Part shown: piece after piece, positions 36,440 through 48,760 of the stretch
Position numbering within the stretch: position 1 is the first letter of the stretch
How the letters are laid out: every line of letters begins with the position of its first letter
Assembly (NCBI GenBank): GCA_008711295.1
Contig: VUYV01000044.1
Location: 4,203,723 to 4,267,722 of the forward strand
Direction of reading: 5' to 3'
Origin: Anarhynchus alexandrinus
Taxonomy: Eukaryota > Chordata > Aves > Charadriiformes > Charadriidae
DNA length: 64,000 nt
Program-made: the position numbers and the translations under genes
The notes under the pieces: model-generated
What the model was told of the DNA's origin: nothing
What the model saw: only the letters and a program-made list of their open reading frames with translations
Database searches by the model: none

Positions 36440-39223
36440 ACAGATACTGTTTTGGATGTAAATTGATTCACCTGCCACGCTGAATCTGTACAGCCAATTT
36501 GACATACAGTGTCCAATTTTTGAAATCTCTCCAGACTGGAAAGCTACGGAAACAATCTGTCCCTACATATCCCAGTGTGAGGCACACGTCCTCTCACAGG
36601 TCCAGTCAGTTGTATGTTTGAAGTGTAGTGCAGGACAGTGTAAAATCTTATGACAGAAGGTGTTTTCCTGCCAGAGTTTGGGGATCCAAGGTCATCGTGA
36701 GCCAATTTGCCAGACTTTTCACTGGGAAGATGATTAAGGTGTTCTAATTGCCACTGAGAAACTTTTCATTTGTATCACTAATTTCACATTACAAAGTGTG
36801 GATTTGTGAAGAAAGTGTTGTTCTTGTTATCTGTCTTCAGCAAAAGGAGAATCACTCTTCCGTCCTCCGTCTCTGCCAGACCCCAAGTGGTCGTCTCTAT
36901 TTTAGCCACCCTTTGCAGGACCGATTCCCACTCAAAGTGCAGTGGATGAGGCAGATGGACTTTCCGGTGGCTCATAAACCCACCCTCGCTATGGCCCTGC
37001 AGGTCTCGGCTCATGACTGCAGATCTGCCCGCGCTGTTTGCCTAACCCTGCCCGTGTGTAACGCGGCCAGAAGCGAGCGAAGGTCCCACGCGCAGTGCGT
37101 GCGGTGCTCTGCACTGGCTCATCGCAAGAAGACTGAGTGGTCTGAACACCATTGAACGCGGCGACTGTCACCCTGCGTGCCCAAATTAAAGAAGTATCTC
37201 TGCTCAACAGCACTGAGCTGATCCACTGTGTGAAGGACCAGGTCTTGCCGTGGTTTGTGGCGAGGGGAGATGAGGCAGCGGTGCTGGCCGATTCCCCGGG
37301 AGCCTGCTTGCTTGTGTCAGGAAAAGTACCGAACAGCCTGAGCTCAGCCTTAAAAGACACTGCTACAGGAATGTTAAGCGATCTTTTACACCTCAGGATT
37401 TCCCTATTGGAGAGTTTTATGTAGGTCTGTGGAGAGTAACTGAGATTGCACTTACATTTCATTGGCAATCCTTAGTGATTTCTTCCCTGGAGGGATTCAC
37501 AGCACAGGGATTAAGGGCTTCCTACATCACCTAATCCAAGCCTTTGCTATTACAGAAATGCACTGATAAAACTCATAGGTTTAACGATAAAGCTTGCTGA
37601 TTTCTGTCTGGCTTTGTATCTGACACCTTCCCAGTGTTCAACCAGGGATCACTCTCCGGACAGTGTTGAAGGTTCCCAACTGTCCACCAAAATTTACGCC
37701 CAGTCAATGTATATACATTTGTCTTTTGCTTTATTTGGTCCCATTTTCCTTTGGCTTAACAGCACTTCTCCCTCCCTTATGTTTGCTCCATGAAAAAATT
37801 ACAGAGAGCATTTTTATAGCCTCTCAGCCTTCTTGTTGCTTGACTGAATGTATTGAGCCTCTTTTAGCCCCCTCCTGTGAGACGCTCTCCATCCATGTCA
37901 TCACTGTCACAGCCCAGTTCTGCATCTGCCCAAATATGAATTCACCTTTCCAGTAACCAGACCTGCGCCCGTCCAGATGAAGTTTCATCAGTGCTTCCTA
38001 CCACACCTGCTGCTTTCTATATCGCTCCTTTCAGTATCAGGGATGGAGATTAATGGGCTTTCTCACCTAAAGTGCATGAAACACTTAGGGTTTTGCTGCC
38101 ATCTCAGCTGTGGTAATGAACTGCAGTATATTCATCCCCATCACCCATTCTGCTACTGTCCCTATGCTGAAATCTAAGTCAGCACTATTTTGGGGGTAAT
38201 ATCTAGATTATTCCTCCTCTTGACCCCATTCTTACTGCATAGCAGGTCACTTCTATTCTTGTTCTCCTTTTATTGATATTGTTAAAAAGCCTTTTACTCC
38301 TTAATGTCCTTTGGCAAAGTCTAACTCAGTTTGACTTTTGAGCAGTTTTCTACTTACTTACAAAATCCTTTTTTCAAACCTTTAGGTTGGAACTCTTCCC
38401 TCATATTCCTCCAGGCTGGGCTACAGATTCCAGGTTGATTTTACTCCTTTGGTTTAAAGCAGTGAATTCTGTACTGTATTTACATTCCTGAGATTGTCAT
38501 TCAAACTTGATTACTCTAATGACTTCCCTCTCCTCTCAGATGGAGCTCTTTTAGATTAAAAACTTACATCTTCACCTGCTTTTCTGTTTAAATGACACTG
38601 GTGTTTTGACCGGTCTTATGTCCTATTACCGTCTCTTCAACAGCAATCCAAAGCCACTGTAAAATCTCCTTGCCTCCTCTTATTACACATGACAGTTGCT
38701 GATGATTCTAAATACCAATGCAATTTCTGGCCATGCTTTTTTCCCGTGGTTTCCCCCACCTACTCAAAATTACATTTTTTGTGATTCTTTTTTTTTTTTT
38801 ACCAGAATTTATGGAAAACTGATGGTCCATCACTGGCTTTCTTTCTCACTGGAGTGAACCTGGTGAATTCTTCTGGTTTCTAGGGAAGTGGAGGAAGCCA
38901 GAGAGAGGAGATGGAAGTGTTATCATCTACTCCACAATTTTCTACATTCATATCTACTAGAAATCTAGCAGATGGCAGATTATACCTACTAGATCTACTC
39001 GAGTTTGTTTCTTTCACCAGAGCAATGTGAGGTAAACGTGTGGTTCTGAGATTCTGTGGTCGTTCTTGATGTAAGTAGAAGGTCACTCCACCTTTTTAGG
39101 CAAAAGAATAAAAATGAAATGTTCCTGAATCCACAGTTCGACTTAAGGGAACAAACTCACACCACGTCTTTTCACACTTACCCTAATTCTGATTTTATCT
39201 GATGTGCATTTAATTTCATAGTG
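36440..39223. other. single-copy DNA with a CpG-rich patch
   Basis: Apart from the CpG-rich patch at 36985-37345 nothing is recognised. A T13 run lies at 38788-38800. Open frames of 135 codons (plus, 36748-37155) and 159 codons (minus, 36989-37468) overlap each other in the CpG-rich part, where stop codons are rarer for compositional reasons. Confidence 0.55.
36985..37345. promoter_or_regulatory. CpG-rich patch, candidate small CpG island
   Basis: About two dozen CpG fall within 360 bases, sixteen of them between 37021 and 37200, including 'acgcggcg' and 'cccgcgc'. Flanking sequence is CpG-poor. No repeat explains the patch. Long open frames on both strands across it follow from the base composition and are not taken as genes. 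It could be an unmethylated regulatory element or promoter. Confidence 0.35.
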
Positions 39224-39542
39224 TCATAGAATCGTAGAACGGTTAGAGTTGGAAGGGACCTTGAAGATCATCTAGTTCCACCCCCCTGCCATGGGCAGGG
39301 ACACCTCCCACCAGCCCAGGTTACTCAAAGCCCCGTCCAACCTGGCCTTGAACACCTCCAGGGATGGGGCAGCCACAGCTTCTCTGGGCAACCTGGGCCA
39401 GTGCCTCACCACCCTCACAGTCAAGAATTTCTTCCTAATATCTAATCTAACTCTCCCCTCTTCCAGTTTAAAACCGCTACCCCTCATCCTATGGCTACAA
39501 TCCCTGATCAAGAGTCCCTCCTCAGCTTTCCTGTAGGCCCTT
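39224..39542 (-). mobile_element. CR1 LINE fragment with end of ORF2
   Basis: A minus-strand CR1 copy of about 320 bp. The plus strand starts 'tcatagaatcgtagaacgg' (mutated octamers) and ends inside the block 'tttcctgtaggcccttaaag'. The minus translation (39272-39540) shows [40 protein letters not shown] and [13 protein letters not shown]. The GWN end before a stop is the usual ORF2 terminus. Wording matches the copy at 19244 more closely than the one at 30823. Confidence 0.96.
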
Positions 39543-41280
39543 AAAGTAAATATCCAAAGGTCACAAAGCATTCTGGCTAGTGCTTGTGCATGTGTTTATA
39601 GATGCTTTCTTTTCAAATTAAGCTGACATCTTGATGGGTAGCAGATGTCTGATATCATAATGGTACATATGGGATCATTCATGTGCCAGACCAAATCATC
39701 AGATGTTCTAAGGGATATAGGAAAGAGACAAGGAACAGCACAGGGAGGGAAATTCCCTCAATAATGTCCTACCTTTCTTAAGACTCACTAAAGTGCATTA
39801 TTTCGACCAGAGATTCAGCCAGACTTGCAATACCGAGGAAAAATCCATTGTTCAAGTTCACTAACTTCTGTTAGTACTTTATTCTGCCAGGTTTTTTTGG
39901 CAGACGGTCGCACGGACTAAAAAGTCTAAAAAGATATATAAATGTAAAACCCAATAAGAGGTAGACTCCAAACCGGGCTACACAGGGAGCCAAAGACATG
40001 ACCCTTAAATCAGACATTCATATATTACTGCAGGGTATTCTGTTGAAAATCCTGGATAAATGGCACAAAGAAGTCCTGCCTTGTGCTACGCACTTTGAAC
40101 TCTTCACTGACTTAAGGGATCATGAAGGGGCTTAAGAAAAGATAAGACTGGGCCCCAAAGCTCTGCTGAAACATGAAACAAAAGTGAATTCTTTACAGCC
40201 AAGCGAATTAAAATCCGCCTGGAAATCTGGCATTTTGTTTATGATCATCTATCTGCCCTGGCTCAGAAAGAAATGCCGCAGAGCAGACAAGCAAAAAAAT
40301 GAATGGGCCGGTATGTGTGAAGGTTACGCTAAACTGCCCCCGGAGGGGCCGGCCATCACTCATGCGATATCATATATACCTTACCTCTAGTTACTGCCAG
40401 CCTGCAAAGAAAATCACTCACTAAAAGAGACAGCTAATGAAATGGTCTTTAGAACGGGCTGGAGGGAATTCCTCGAAGCAGTTCTGAGGCTGATAGGGAT
40501 ATTTTTATCACCAGTACGATTGAAGCTCCTAACACTATGGAAACCTCAGTCTACACTATGAGCAGATTAATAATTTGTTTGCCTATCACAATCAGAAACT
40601 GGCTGCAGATGCACTGAAGAAAGAAAAGCTCAGCTCTACTTGAGCGTACAGTATAAATTAGTATCTATGCCTTACATTACATTTTATACCCATCGGTTGG
40701 ATTTTACTGCAGTGTCACAGCCGTTGCGAAAACATAACCAAGCGCAAAAAGACAGTGATCAGAAGTAAATGTCTTCTTCCCAATCTTTTATGGTTTTTTA
40801 TGCATGCAGGAAAACAAGATCCATGCCTCACAAAGTCCTGTAGGTTATTACCATGTGTTAAATTGTGATCCGCAAACACAAGCTGTTCTTAAACAAGAAC
40901 AAAAAAGAAAAAGCAGATGGTTTCTTTTAGCGTCATGTGAAACTTTTCTTGAACACAAGCGTATGTCTTCTCCTCTCCAGCTGGCAATTCCCACGTGTAA
41001 ACGATCTGATTTTATCATTTCAGGAGACTCATAAGACCCCCTCTATTATAAAAAGGCACATTACCCTTAAAGAGAGAGGAACAAAGAACGCCATGTGCTT
41101 CACAATAAAGCTACGGAAAATATTTTTTTCCTCGATTGTCTATTTGAAAATGTGTCCAGAGCTAATGGAAAAAAGAAAGAGAGAGAATGAGAAAATGTGA
41201 GAAAATAAATAACCCTGACTTCAGAAACACCATTGACAGAACTTTTGTGACTAAGACAGTTGTTTTAAAAGCCTGTTTGT

Positions 41281-41450
41281 CTCGCTGCCGCTGACAGACT
41301 GGCAGTCGCCCGCCTGCGCGCAGTGGGGCTGCCCAAGGGATGAGGACTGCAGGTGCAGAGCAGCAATCTGCTGCTTTAGCGAGACTCAGCATCGCTCTCC
41401 TGCGGCTCCCACACCTCACGCCCGAGCCTGCAAGGCGTCAGGATCGGAGC
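41281..41450. promoter_or_regulatory. CpG-rich patch
   Basis: About thirteen CpG in 170 bases, with clusters such as 'ctcgctgccgctg', 'cgcctgcgcgcag' and 'cacgcccgagc'. A TATAAAAAGG box lies about 230 bp upstream at 41047 but is too far away to serve it. Nothing repetitive is visible. Confidence 0.25.
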
Positions 41451-42801
41451 CAGCAGAAATGTTTGTTTTCTGCAGGAAAATGCGTGTGCCTGTGCTGGGA
41501 GGATCCCCAGCTGAACCCAGGCTGGGGAGGTAATTACTCCTGATGGATCCCCAGAGAAGAGTCAGGTTTTTGTTGTGTTGTGTGGGGTTTTTTCCTCGCG
41601 TTCTTTAGGTGTGAGCTCTGTATAATATTTTGCTGCATGGAAAGAATGGGGGGTTTTAAGGAAAAAGAAAGAAGCCATATTCAACAAGGCAATGGGTTGG
41701 AGGATTTAATATTAGGACCTTCCATGATGCAAAACAGAAGTGGAAAGGCTGAGATTTGCCACTACATTAGTGAGGAGAGCGATACCTGCCATTTCGAGTT
41801 CTCTGTGTTACCTCTTACTTGGACAACAGGTGTGAAACTAAATAGAGTTTAATAGGAAAACTCTGTTAACTTGTGTGCAGTCTATTCTGACTCTGAATAG
41901 ATGCATTTTCATAGCTGGAATGAAAGACTGTGTTACCAAAACCAGAGTCAGTAGTAACACAAAATAATTACAAGATAGAAAAATCAGAGCATAATTATTG
42001 CAGGGGTATAATCATTAGCCAGGACGCACAAAAGTGGTATTAATTCTCTCACACTGCAACTGCTGGCACACACTTGTGTTTAATTCTCACTTTGCTTATA
42101 CCTTTTATTTTTGCCTCAGGTGTAATTTCCTTAACTCAAACAGAACTCTTCCTGATGTTCCTCGGTGAGAAGAGAGCAGAAATGTGATATTAACGGTGCA
42201 GTATGAGACACTTAAATGCTTGTTCCAAACAAAAAGTGGTACCTCTTTGTATCCCAAACGCCAGCTCCTCGCCCTCCTTCTGCCTGCAGTATTTTATCGA
42301 ATCACATTGAAGCGGGGAAAAATTGTAAATCACCACTTCAGTAGAGAAGCAAGAGGCACAGAAGAGCTGCAAAGTGACCACAGAGGTCCGAGAGTGATGG
42401 AAACCTCGCGCTGTGCTGGGAGCCACAGATGATGCCTCCAGGGCAAGAGTTTAACTGAGCAGCTCCATCTATTGCATTCAAGCGAGACTGTTCATCATCC
42501 TTCCTTAAAGGTCTTTCTATAAAGTAATGTTTGGCAAATAAAATAGCTCTGGAGTACAGCATGGTAGGAAATTAGTTTCTCTGGACCAAAATTTTTGCAG
42601 AATTAAGTGTTCTTCCTAATTCTATTAATTTGTCCCTGTCAATGGATATTTCTGAGGAAGATGAAGAACAGAAGGCGGCATTTAAATTGTTGGCGTTCCT
42701 TCACAAAATATGAGATTGAAACCTAATCCAGAATAGCTGGTAATCCCGTGGTTAAAACTCAAGATCCTGCATTCAGTGCCCTATTCTGCCTTTTCATATA
42801 T

Positions 42802-42826
42802 CAAAAATAAAAATAAAAATAAAAAT
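42802..42826. repeat. (AAAAT)n microsatellite
   Basis: Four to five units of AAAAT in a row. Confidence 0.9.
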
Positions 42827-44049
42827 GCCTGACCCTCAGGTTGTTGGCTTTCCCAGCAAACACTGTCTCCCTCTCTCTCTTTCTGGAGCTGTTGCACTTC
42901 ACGTTTTTAATTTGCCATTCTGTTTTCTTTCTTCACATCCCCATCATTCCTCTTTACATACCAAAACTGAGCTACTAACAGGCAGCCCTCTGATTCATTT
43001 TAAAGCATTCTTTGTGAGCTGTTAAGATCCAGGATATGGACTAATTTAGAGGCCAATAAGCCATCCCTCTCTGCAAGCCATTCTGGGGAGTTTCAACTAG
43101 TGCTTACAGTTTATCCTCTAGCTGTTTAATCTATACTTTTTTAGAGCCAATATTTTTAAAAAGAAGTGGCACTAGTATAATAACACCACTTAGTAATCAA
43201 ATATTAATGCTTTTCTAAATGTTTATTATGTTGTTAAATTAAATTATTTCCATGCACGGACAGAACCGATGACTTCTGTTCCGCAAAGGAAATGGCATTA
43301 AATCAAGCATTTGGCCATTTCACAACAGTTTCATTGTTCTTGCTTCCCTCCTATTTTGCAAAAACTGAAAGGGAAACCACAGAAAATATAAGAAAAATAA
43401 GAGAATGACAGAAAATGAACTTGCAGTGAGAAGGGGTGTTATATGTTCCAATTATGCAATTATCAGAGTTCAGAACACAAATTGCGTCTTGTGGTGGTGC
43501 TTATCTTGCTTGACTAACCTTCCGTTTGTTCAAAAGTTTCTTTACTCGTCTCCATGAGTGTCCATTTTTGTTTTGGAAGATGATGTTTTATACTGAATAG
43601 TATCTTTCATCCAAAAGATGTGATTTGCAAATCTCAAGGTCTTGAACGTTAATGTCATGATTTCACATTAATGGATTTGTTTTACAGAATTTCTGGTATT
43701 CCTGTTTGTTTCCTAATTTTTGTTGTAAGATTTACTAACTTCTACTTGCTTGTTAAACATTTTAGGGCCAGAGCTCCACAGAGCAGCCAGAGGAAAGATG
43801 GCTCAGAATTTTTAGCTCTGCTGTTTGCTAATATGCACTAAATTAAAGAAATTACATAAAGGGATTGGGTGAGTTCTCTTTAAATATTAGTCTTTCTGTG
43901 GAGACTGCCTAAAATTGGTGCCCTTTTTATTAAAAAATTATCTGGAAACCTTCTGGTAAAATGTTTCTGCAGAGGGAAATATGGACAAAATGTGATCACA
44001 TTCATTGGCAGCTCTATTAAGGAAAGACACCCTTCAATGCCCAGCGGAG

Positions 44050-44088
44050 GGATCAATTCACTAATTGATCCCAGCTGCAGGATCAATT
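44050..44088. repeat. three GGATCAATT 9-mers in alternating orientation
   Basis: GGATCAATT occurs at 44050, as its reverse complement AATTGATCC at 44063-44071, and again directly at 44080-44088. The first two form a perfect 9-bp stem with a 4-base loop; the second and third form another with the 8-base spacer 'cagctgca'. The arrangement is exact at all three copies. It may be a hairpin or a multi-site binding element, or chance. Confidence 0.8.
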
Positions 44089-44283
44089 AACACCTTCTTA
44101 GACATCAGAGAAACCACCTGGGAGAAATTCCTTCTAAATACTGTGTCACTTAGGAAGCTTCAGTTAAAAGCTTGAACCTCCATAGGTACTAAAGCCAACC
44201 TGCTGCAATGCCCATGTCTGTGGGTAGCTGGGCCATGCTTGCCTCTCTAGTCAAGGAATTCACCCATTTCATTGAAGAATACC

Positions 44284-44302
44284 TTTTTTTTTTTTTTTTT
44301 TC
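44284..44302. repeat. poly-T run (about 19)
   Basis: Uninterrupted T followed by a C-rich stretch. Read on the minus strand it is an A-run, but no retroposed gene body precedes it. Confidence 0.9.
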
Positions 44303-45720
44303 CCCCTCCCCTAAATTTTTAGGAGCATGTATCAGTTTAAGCAGCATTTTTAGTTGGAGAAGTTTTGTGTTGATCACACCCTTTCCCAGCACCTGGAGAG
44401 GAGTGAACTGTTCTTCTCCCTCCCGCAACAGCCCCTGCCCGGTGGTTTGGGCAGTTGTACGGAGGCAGCGCTGCGGAGCCCCGCTGAAAGCCAACAGCTC
44501 TTGTCCATGAGTGCCCTCAGCATGGCAGGACCTCGTTATTCTGGTAGGTGCCTTCTCTCTCTGGCTCACAGAGACGTTCAAATGGATTTTGTATTTTGAG
44601 AAAGAAAGGAAATCTCAGCATTTCTTGGGAAATATGCACTGTTCTCTTGCCTGCCCTGGAACCGGTTTGAAAGGAACTGCTGTGTTATCTGAGTTTGTTT
44701 GCAGTGCAGTTGGGTTTTTGCGGGGGAATTTCCCATTAGCTTTAAAGCTACCTACCTGTCTGACAGCTTGTTTTCCTCAATATTATGGGGCAGTGCTGTG
44801 TGATTCGCCCTGCGCTCTGTCTGCTTTAGCTGAACGTGTAATGCCTGGGTGGCGTTTCCCTCCATTTCTGGCTTTGCATTGAAAGAAGATCTGAGTGTGT
44901 GGAGGAAGGTGGTGAGAACTGCTGTGTATTTTCTCCTGTAGCACAGGTAGAGCTGGTGCAGAGCTCAGGAATTGTCTCTACTGATGAGGGCAGAAGAAAA
45001 GTTCTGGAAAATAAAAATGCTTCAGGTTAACATGAAACACCCGTGCTCTTGTTGGAAGGGTGTTCTGGGAAAGAGGGAGGAGGCATTTAATGCAGTTCAA
45101 GGAATTAATCACATCTACACGCATCCATCATCTGTGAAATGAGCTGTTGGAAGCAAAAGCAAAGTGGATGATCGTACCCAGACGTAGTAGTGTGCTGTAG
45201 AACTTGGTATAGGATGTTCTGGAGCAACGAGCTCTTCTGTTTCAGAAAGTTGAAAACTACTTATCTTTCATAAAATGCATCTTACTGTTACAAAATAATT
45301 TAGTTTAACTCATTTTAACTGATAACTAATCTTTAGAGACAATAAAATCTTTTAGCTAAGAGCATTAAGAAGCACGATTCTCTTGTTCTGTAGTCAACCT
45401 TGAGAGACCGCTAGGCGCAATGTTTTCTAGCTATTTGCCTTTGCCTCACCAGCTTCACGTTTTAATTTGTTTCCCTCAAATCATTCTGAAAATAAATATG
45501 CTACCTGTATGTTTGAGGGTTTTTTTAGCAAAAAGTGGAGCGGCAATGAAAGGCGGTTGGGTTTTCCTTTGCGTTTGGTGCGGTGGGTTTTTTGAGGGGT
45601 GGTTGGTTTGGTTTTTTCGGAGATCTTTCAGATAACTGTAGCAGAGAATGAATTTTTCCTTCGAGTACAAACTAAACGTGTCTCTCCTGTGTAAGACTTA
45701 AACATTCATGAGAGGAGTTT

Positions 45721-45840
45721 GCGGCACGAGGTCGTCTCCACAGCTCGGCCGGAGAGGCAGGCACCGGGCACAGCGCACGCCTGTACCCACACACGTCCGC
45801 CCTTCCGGCTGCTGAGGCAGCTATTGGGGGGGGCACCGAA
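45721..45840. promoter_or_regulatory. dense CpG cluster
   Basis: Twelve CpG in 120 bases ('gcggcacgaggtcgtc', 'ctcggccgg', 'cacgtccgc', 'ttccggc'), the highest local density seen in the window. No repeat is recognised. It is small for a CpG island, yet stands out against CpG-poor flanks. Confidence 0.3.
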
Positions 45841-46364
45841 AGTTACTGCCTCCAAAGCTCCTTAAAACTCACTGATGGCTCTTTGTAGCCCTGTGACCTT
45901 CAGCAGACCGTTCTCCTCTGTCAAATGCCTCCAGGCTTGGACTCCTTTTGTGCTACTCTCTGTATCCACCTGCCAAGTACAAGTCTTCTTAGTCCAGGGA
46001 CTCGGATATCTCCTATCCCACATCCCGGGCAACTCACTCCGGTTTTTACTTATTCTGCATTGCCCTCCCTGCTCTCAAAACCCAGTGGTCCTTTTCTGCC
46101 CTACTCTGCTGTTGACCTAATATGTGTCCAGGAGGAAGTCCATTTCATCTCCTACAATTCAGGTCACTTTCTGTAGTAAAACTTATAATAATAATAAAAA
46201 AAAATGTAGTATTGAAAACAATGAATGGATATTGCATCATGTAAATAAATAAAATCACATTTAAAAAAATCCCACAACTCAGATTGACGCCATTAAGATT
46301 CTTAAGGCACCAGTACCTGCCTTGCAAAGACCTGACACTAGAAAACTTGTTGTTTGGGTGGGGT

Positions 46365-46412
46365 TTTGGTTTGTTTTTTGTTTGTGTTTTTTTCTTTTTT
46401 AAAAAAAAAAGC
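46365..46412. repeat. T/G-rich low-complexity tract ending in A-run
   Basis: Alternating T runs and G's, then 'ttttctttttt' followed by ten A. Simple sequence with no gene content. Confidence 0.75.
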
Positions 46413-48534
46413 ATCTTTGTTTTAAATTGCTATTTCCACACATCAGCCAGCCTGCAATTTACCACCAAAAGCAGGAGGGGAGGGCAGGAAAGCCCACTAA
46501 AATACTAATCTACTGCAAAACATTTTGAGATCCCCCAGATTAGATGCATTTAAAAATACTGTATTACAGACAAGCAACGCTATCATTTCATAGGCATCAC
46601 AGGTGCAGTGCTAATAAAAAAAGACAAGATACCACTGATTAGAAAAGCCTCTGTGGCTGGATATTTCACACAAATGCTTCCACAGCTGTAATTTGGTAGT
46701 TGTCACAGTACATCTCAATAAATCTCTTTGCTGTTTAAGGGTAAAACCGTCATCTCTCAATAATCCCCTCCTCTAGGCACAAAGCTTTGTGACAAAATCA
46801 GCTTCTCAGCATTGCCTCTTAAAATGTGTAATTAAAATGATGATCTCTAAGTGGCTACTCTGTCAGGTGATGTTGATTTCTTTCTCTTTTTTTCTTTTTT
46901 TCTTAGCACTTACACTACTTTATGACTCTGTGCCATGAGTTATTTGGAACAGGCCTTTATTAAGAGAACCTCAGAAACACTTGAGCACCAATTACGATGT
47001 AGATTAGCAGCAGTCCTTGCTGGAATTGTTGAGAGCCTGGTACTGAGGGCACATTTCTGGAAATCCTTTTTTTCATGTAAAACAACTCTGAAAATAATAA
47101 ACAAGGACAGATAGGGGGGAGAGAGAAGAACAGAAGCTGGGAGATGAGTAAGACAGCATGGGGAAAAACAACTTGGGTGTACTTCAATCTCTTGTTATTC
47201 ATATTTTCTTCCATTTGGGAGACTGATTGCTCCGAGAATTCAATCCTGCTACCAGCTTCTTTATCAAAATTGTCTTCAGAACTACAGTCCACTAGAAGAG
47301 CTGTTAAAATAAAGTTGTTTGAAAGTTGTTATTCCCCTTGCCTTCTGGCACAAAGCTCTGCCCGTAGCAATGACAATAATCCAGGAGAATCATGTTTTTA
47401 AATGGAAAGCAGTAAACTGTCAGCATGAGATTTAAGTCCTGGTGCGTGAGCCCTGTAGGCTTCACACCGTGGAACGGGGCTGCAGACGAGCGGCACTGAG
47501 GACTTCCCAAATTCTACAGGGGCAGACTGCAAAGTCGCGTGCGGAGCTCAGGAGAAAAGCCACCTTTGAGGAGTTATTAACAAAGCCTCCTTCCTTTTGG
47601 GGGCAACACTGGCCACGCTGCAGTGGAGAAGGCCACCTGTCAAGTGTTGCTGCACCCAGTTTGTCTTATATGTACTTGTTTTCTGAGCTGTTTTTGAGAC
47701 TGGAAGGAGTGTCTCTTTCAGCTTTGCTGGATTCTTGTACCCTTTATGGACAGTGCAGAATGCCCTTGCTAGGAGTAATACCTCTGAAAAATCAACTAAA
47801 TGAAAAGATTTTAAATTTTCTTTCCCACCAAAGTACTGTGTGTGTCTTTTGAAAGCAAGCCTGGCATTCCTCTGGAAGTGGGTTTGAACGTGAAACACCG
47901 TCATCCATATCACTCGGATGGGATCTGTGGATGCTCGTTAGCTCTGCAGTTCAGTCTACTGGAGGAATATGGGCTGGACTGAGTCTCTGGCTTTCATTTG
48001 ACCATAACCAGATACTAAATGGCTTTGCCACTGTAGGGGCGCATATGGCTGAGTGGAGACACCAATTCCTTCTTCAATGTAGGATCCATGCCTGGGGCTC
48101 TTTCTTGGATGTACTTCTACAGTAAAATTGTTTCTGCCTCTTCCCATACACGTACTCGGAGACAGAAAAGCCAGCAAGCAACACTGAGTAAATGGTTTGA
48201 ATAGACACAACCTTGAGGAGATGGGATACAACAAGTAGAAAGCAGGAGCAGATGTTTGGTGTCTTGAACTTGAATTCTGCAGTGGACACGTTCACAGCCC
48301 CAGAAGAGGCACTGAAAGCAAGTACCTGGTCACTTTTTCAAACAGACTTCCAAATGCACTCCAAAACAACTTAAGTACTGCCTTTCTTTCCCTCTCTTCC
48401 CAAGATTAACATATGCCAGGCTTTGACAGTTGCTGCAGCACCATCCCGAGTCCATGTCACAACTCGTCTCTCAGTGAATGGCACAGAGCCCTGTAGGGAG
48501 GGGAGTGTGCAGTCCAATTTCTGCATTGCCAAAT

Positions 48535-48760
48535 AGCAAGCAAATGTCTGAATTATGGATCACAATTAACTACTAATTGGCCATAATGTAAGCCCCTTCT
48601 GAATGGACATGGTAAATATTGAAACAAATGGGCTGTTATTTTTCAGACCTGAATGCTAGTCACTTAAAATGAAAAGCTAATTTCAGCCTGGGAGGCAAGC
48701 TCTATATTTTAATCAAGTGTGACAGATCGAGAACAATAAATGAGCACTTAAGGTGAGGGG
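48535..48760. promoter_or_regulatory. possible conserved noncoding element (motif impression only)
   Basis: The segment is dense in homeodomain-type cores (TAAT/ATTA), for instance 'cacaattaactactaattgg' followed by 'ccataatgtaagcc'. A good 3' splice-like site ('tgttatttttcag') precedes 48647 and CTTAAG before GTGAGG ends at 48752, but all three frames of that 106-nt stretch contain stops. It could be an enhancer or a noncoding exon. Conservation cannot be assessed from one sequence. Confidence 0.15.

Noticed and set aside
36989..37468. 159-codon open frame on the minus strand, the longest outside CR1
   Set aside because: It lies in a CpG-rich patch where stops are rare, is overlapped by plus-strand frames, and shows no domain or family resemblance.
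47442..47852. 136-codon plus frame and 121-codon minus frame over the same DNA
   Set aside because: Overlapping frames on both strands without motifs; best taken as chance.
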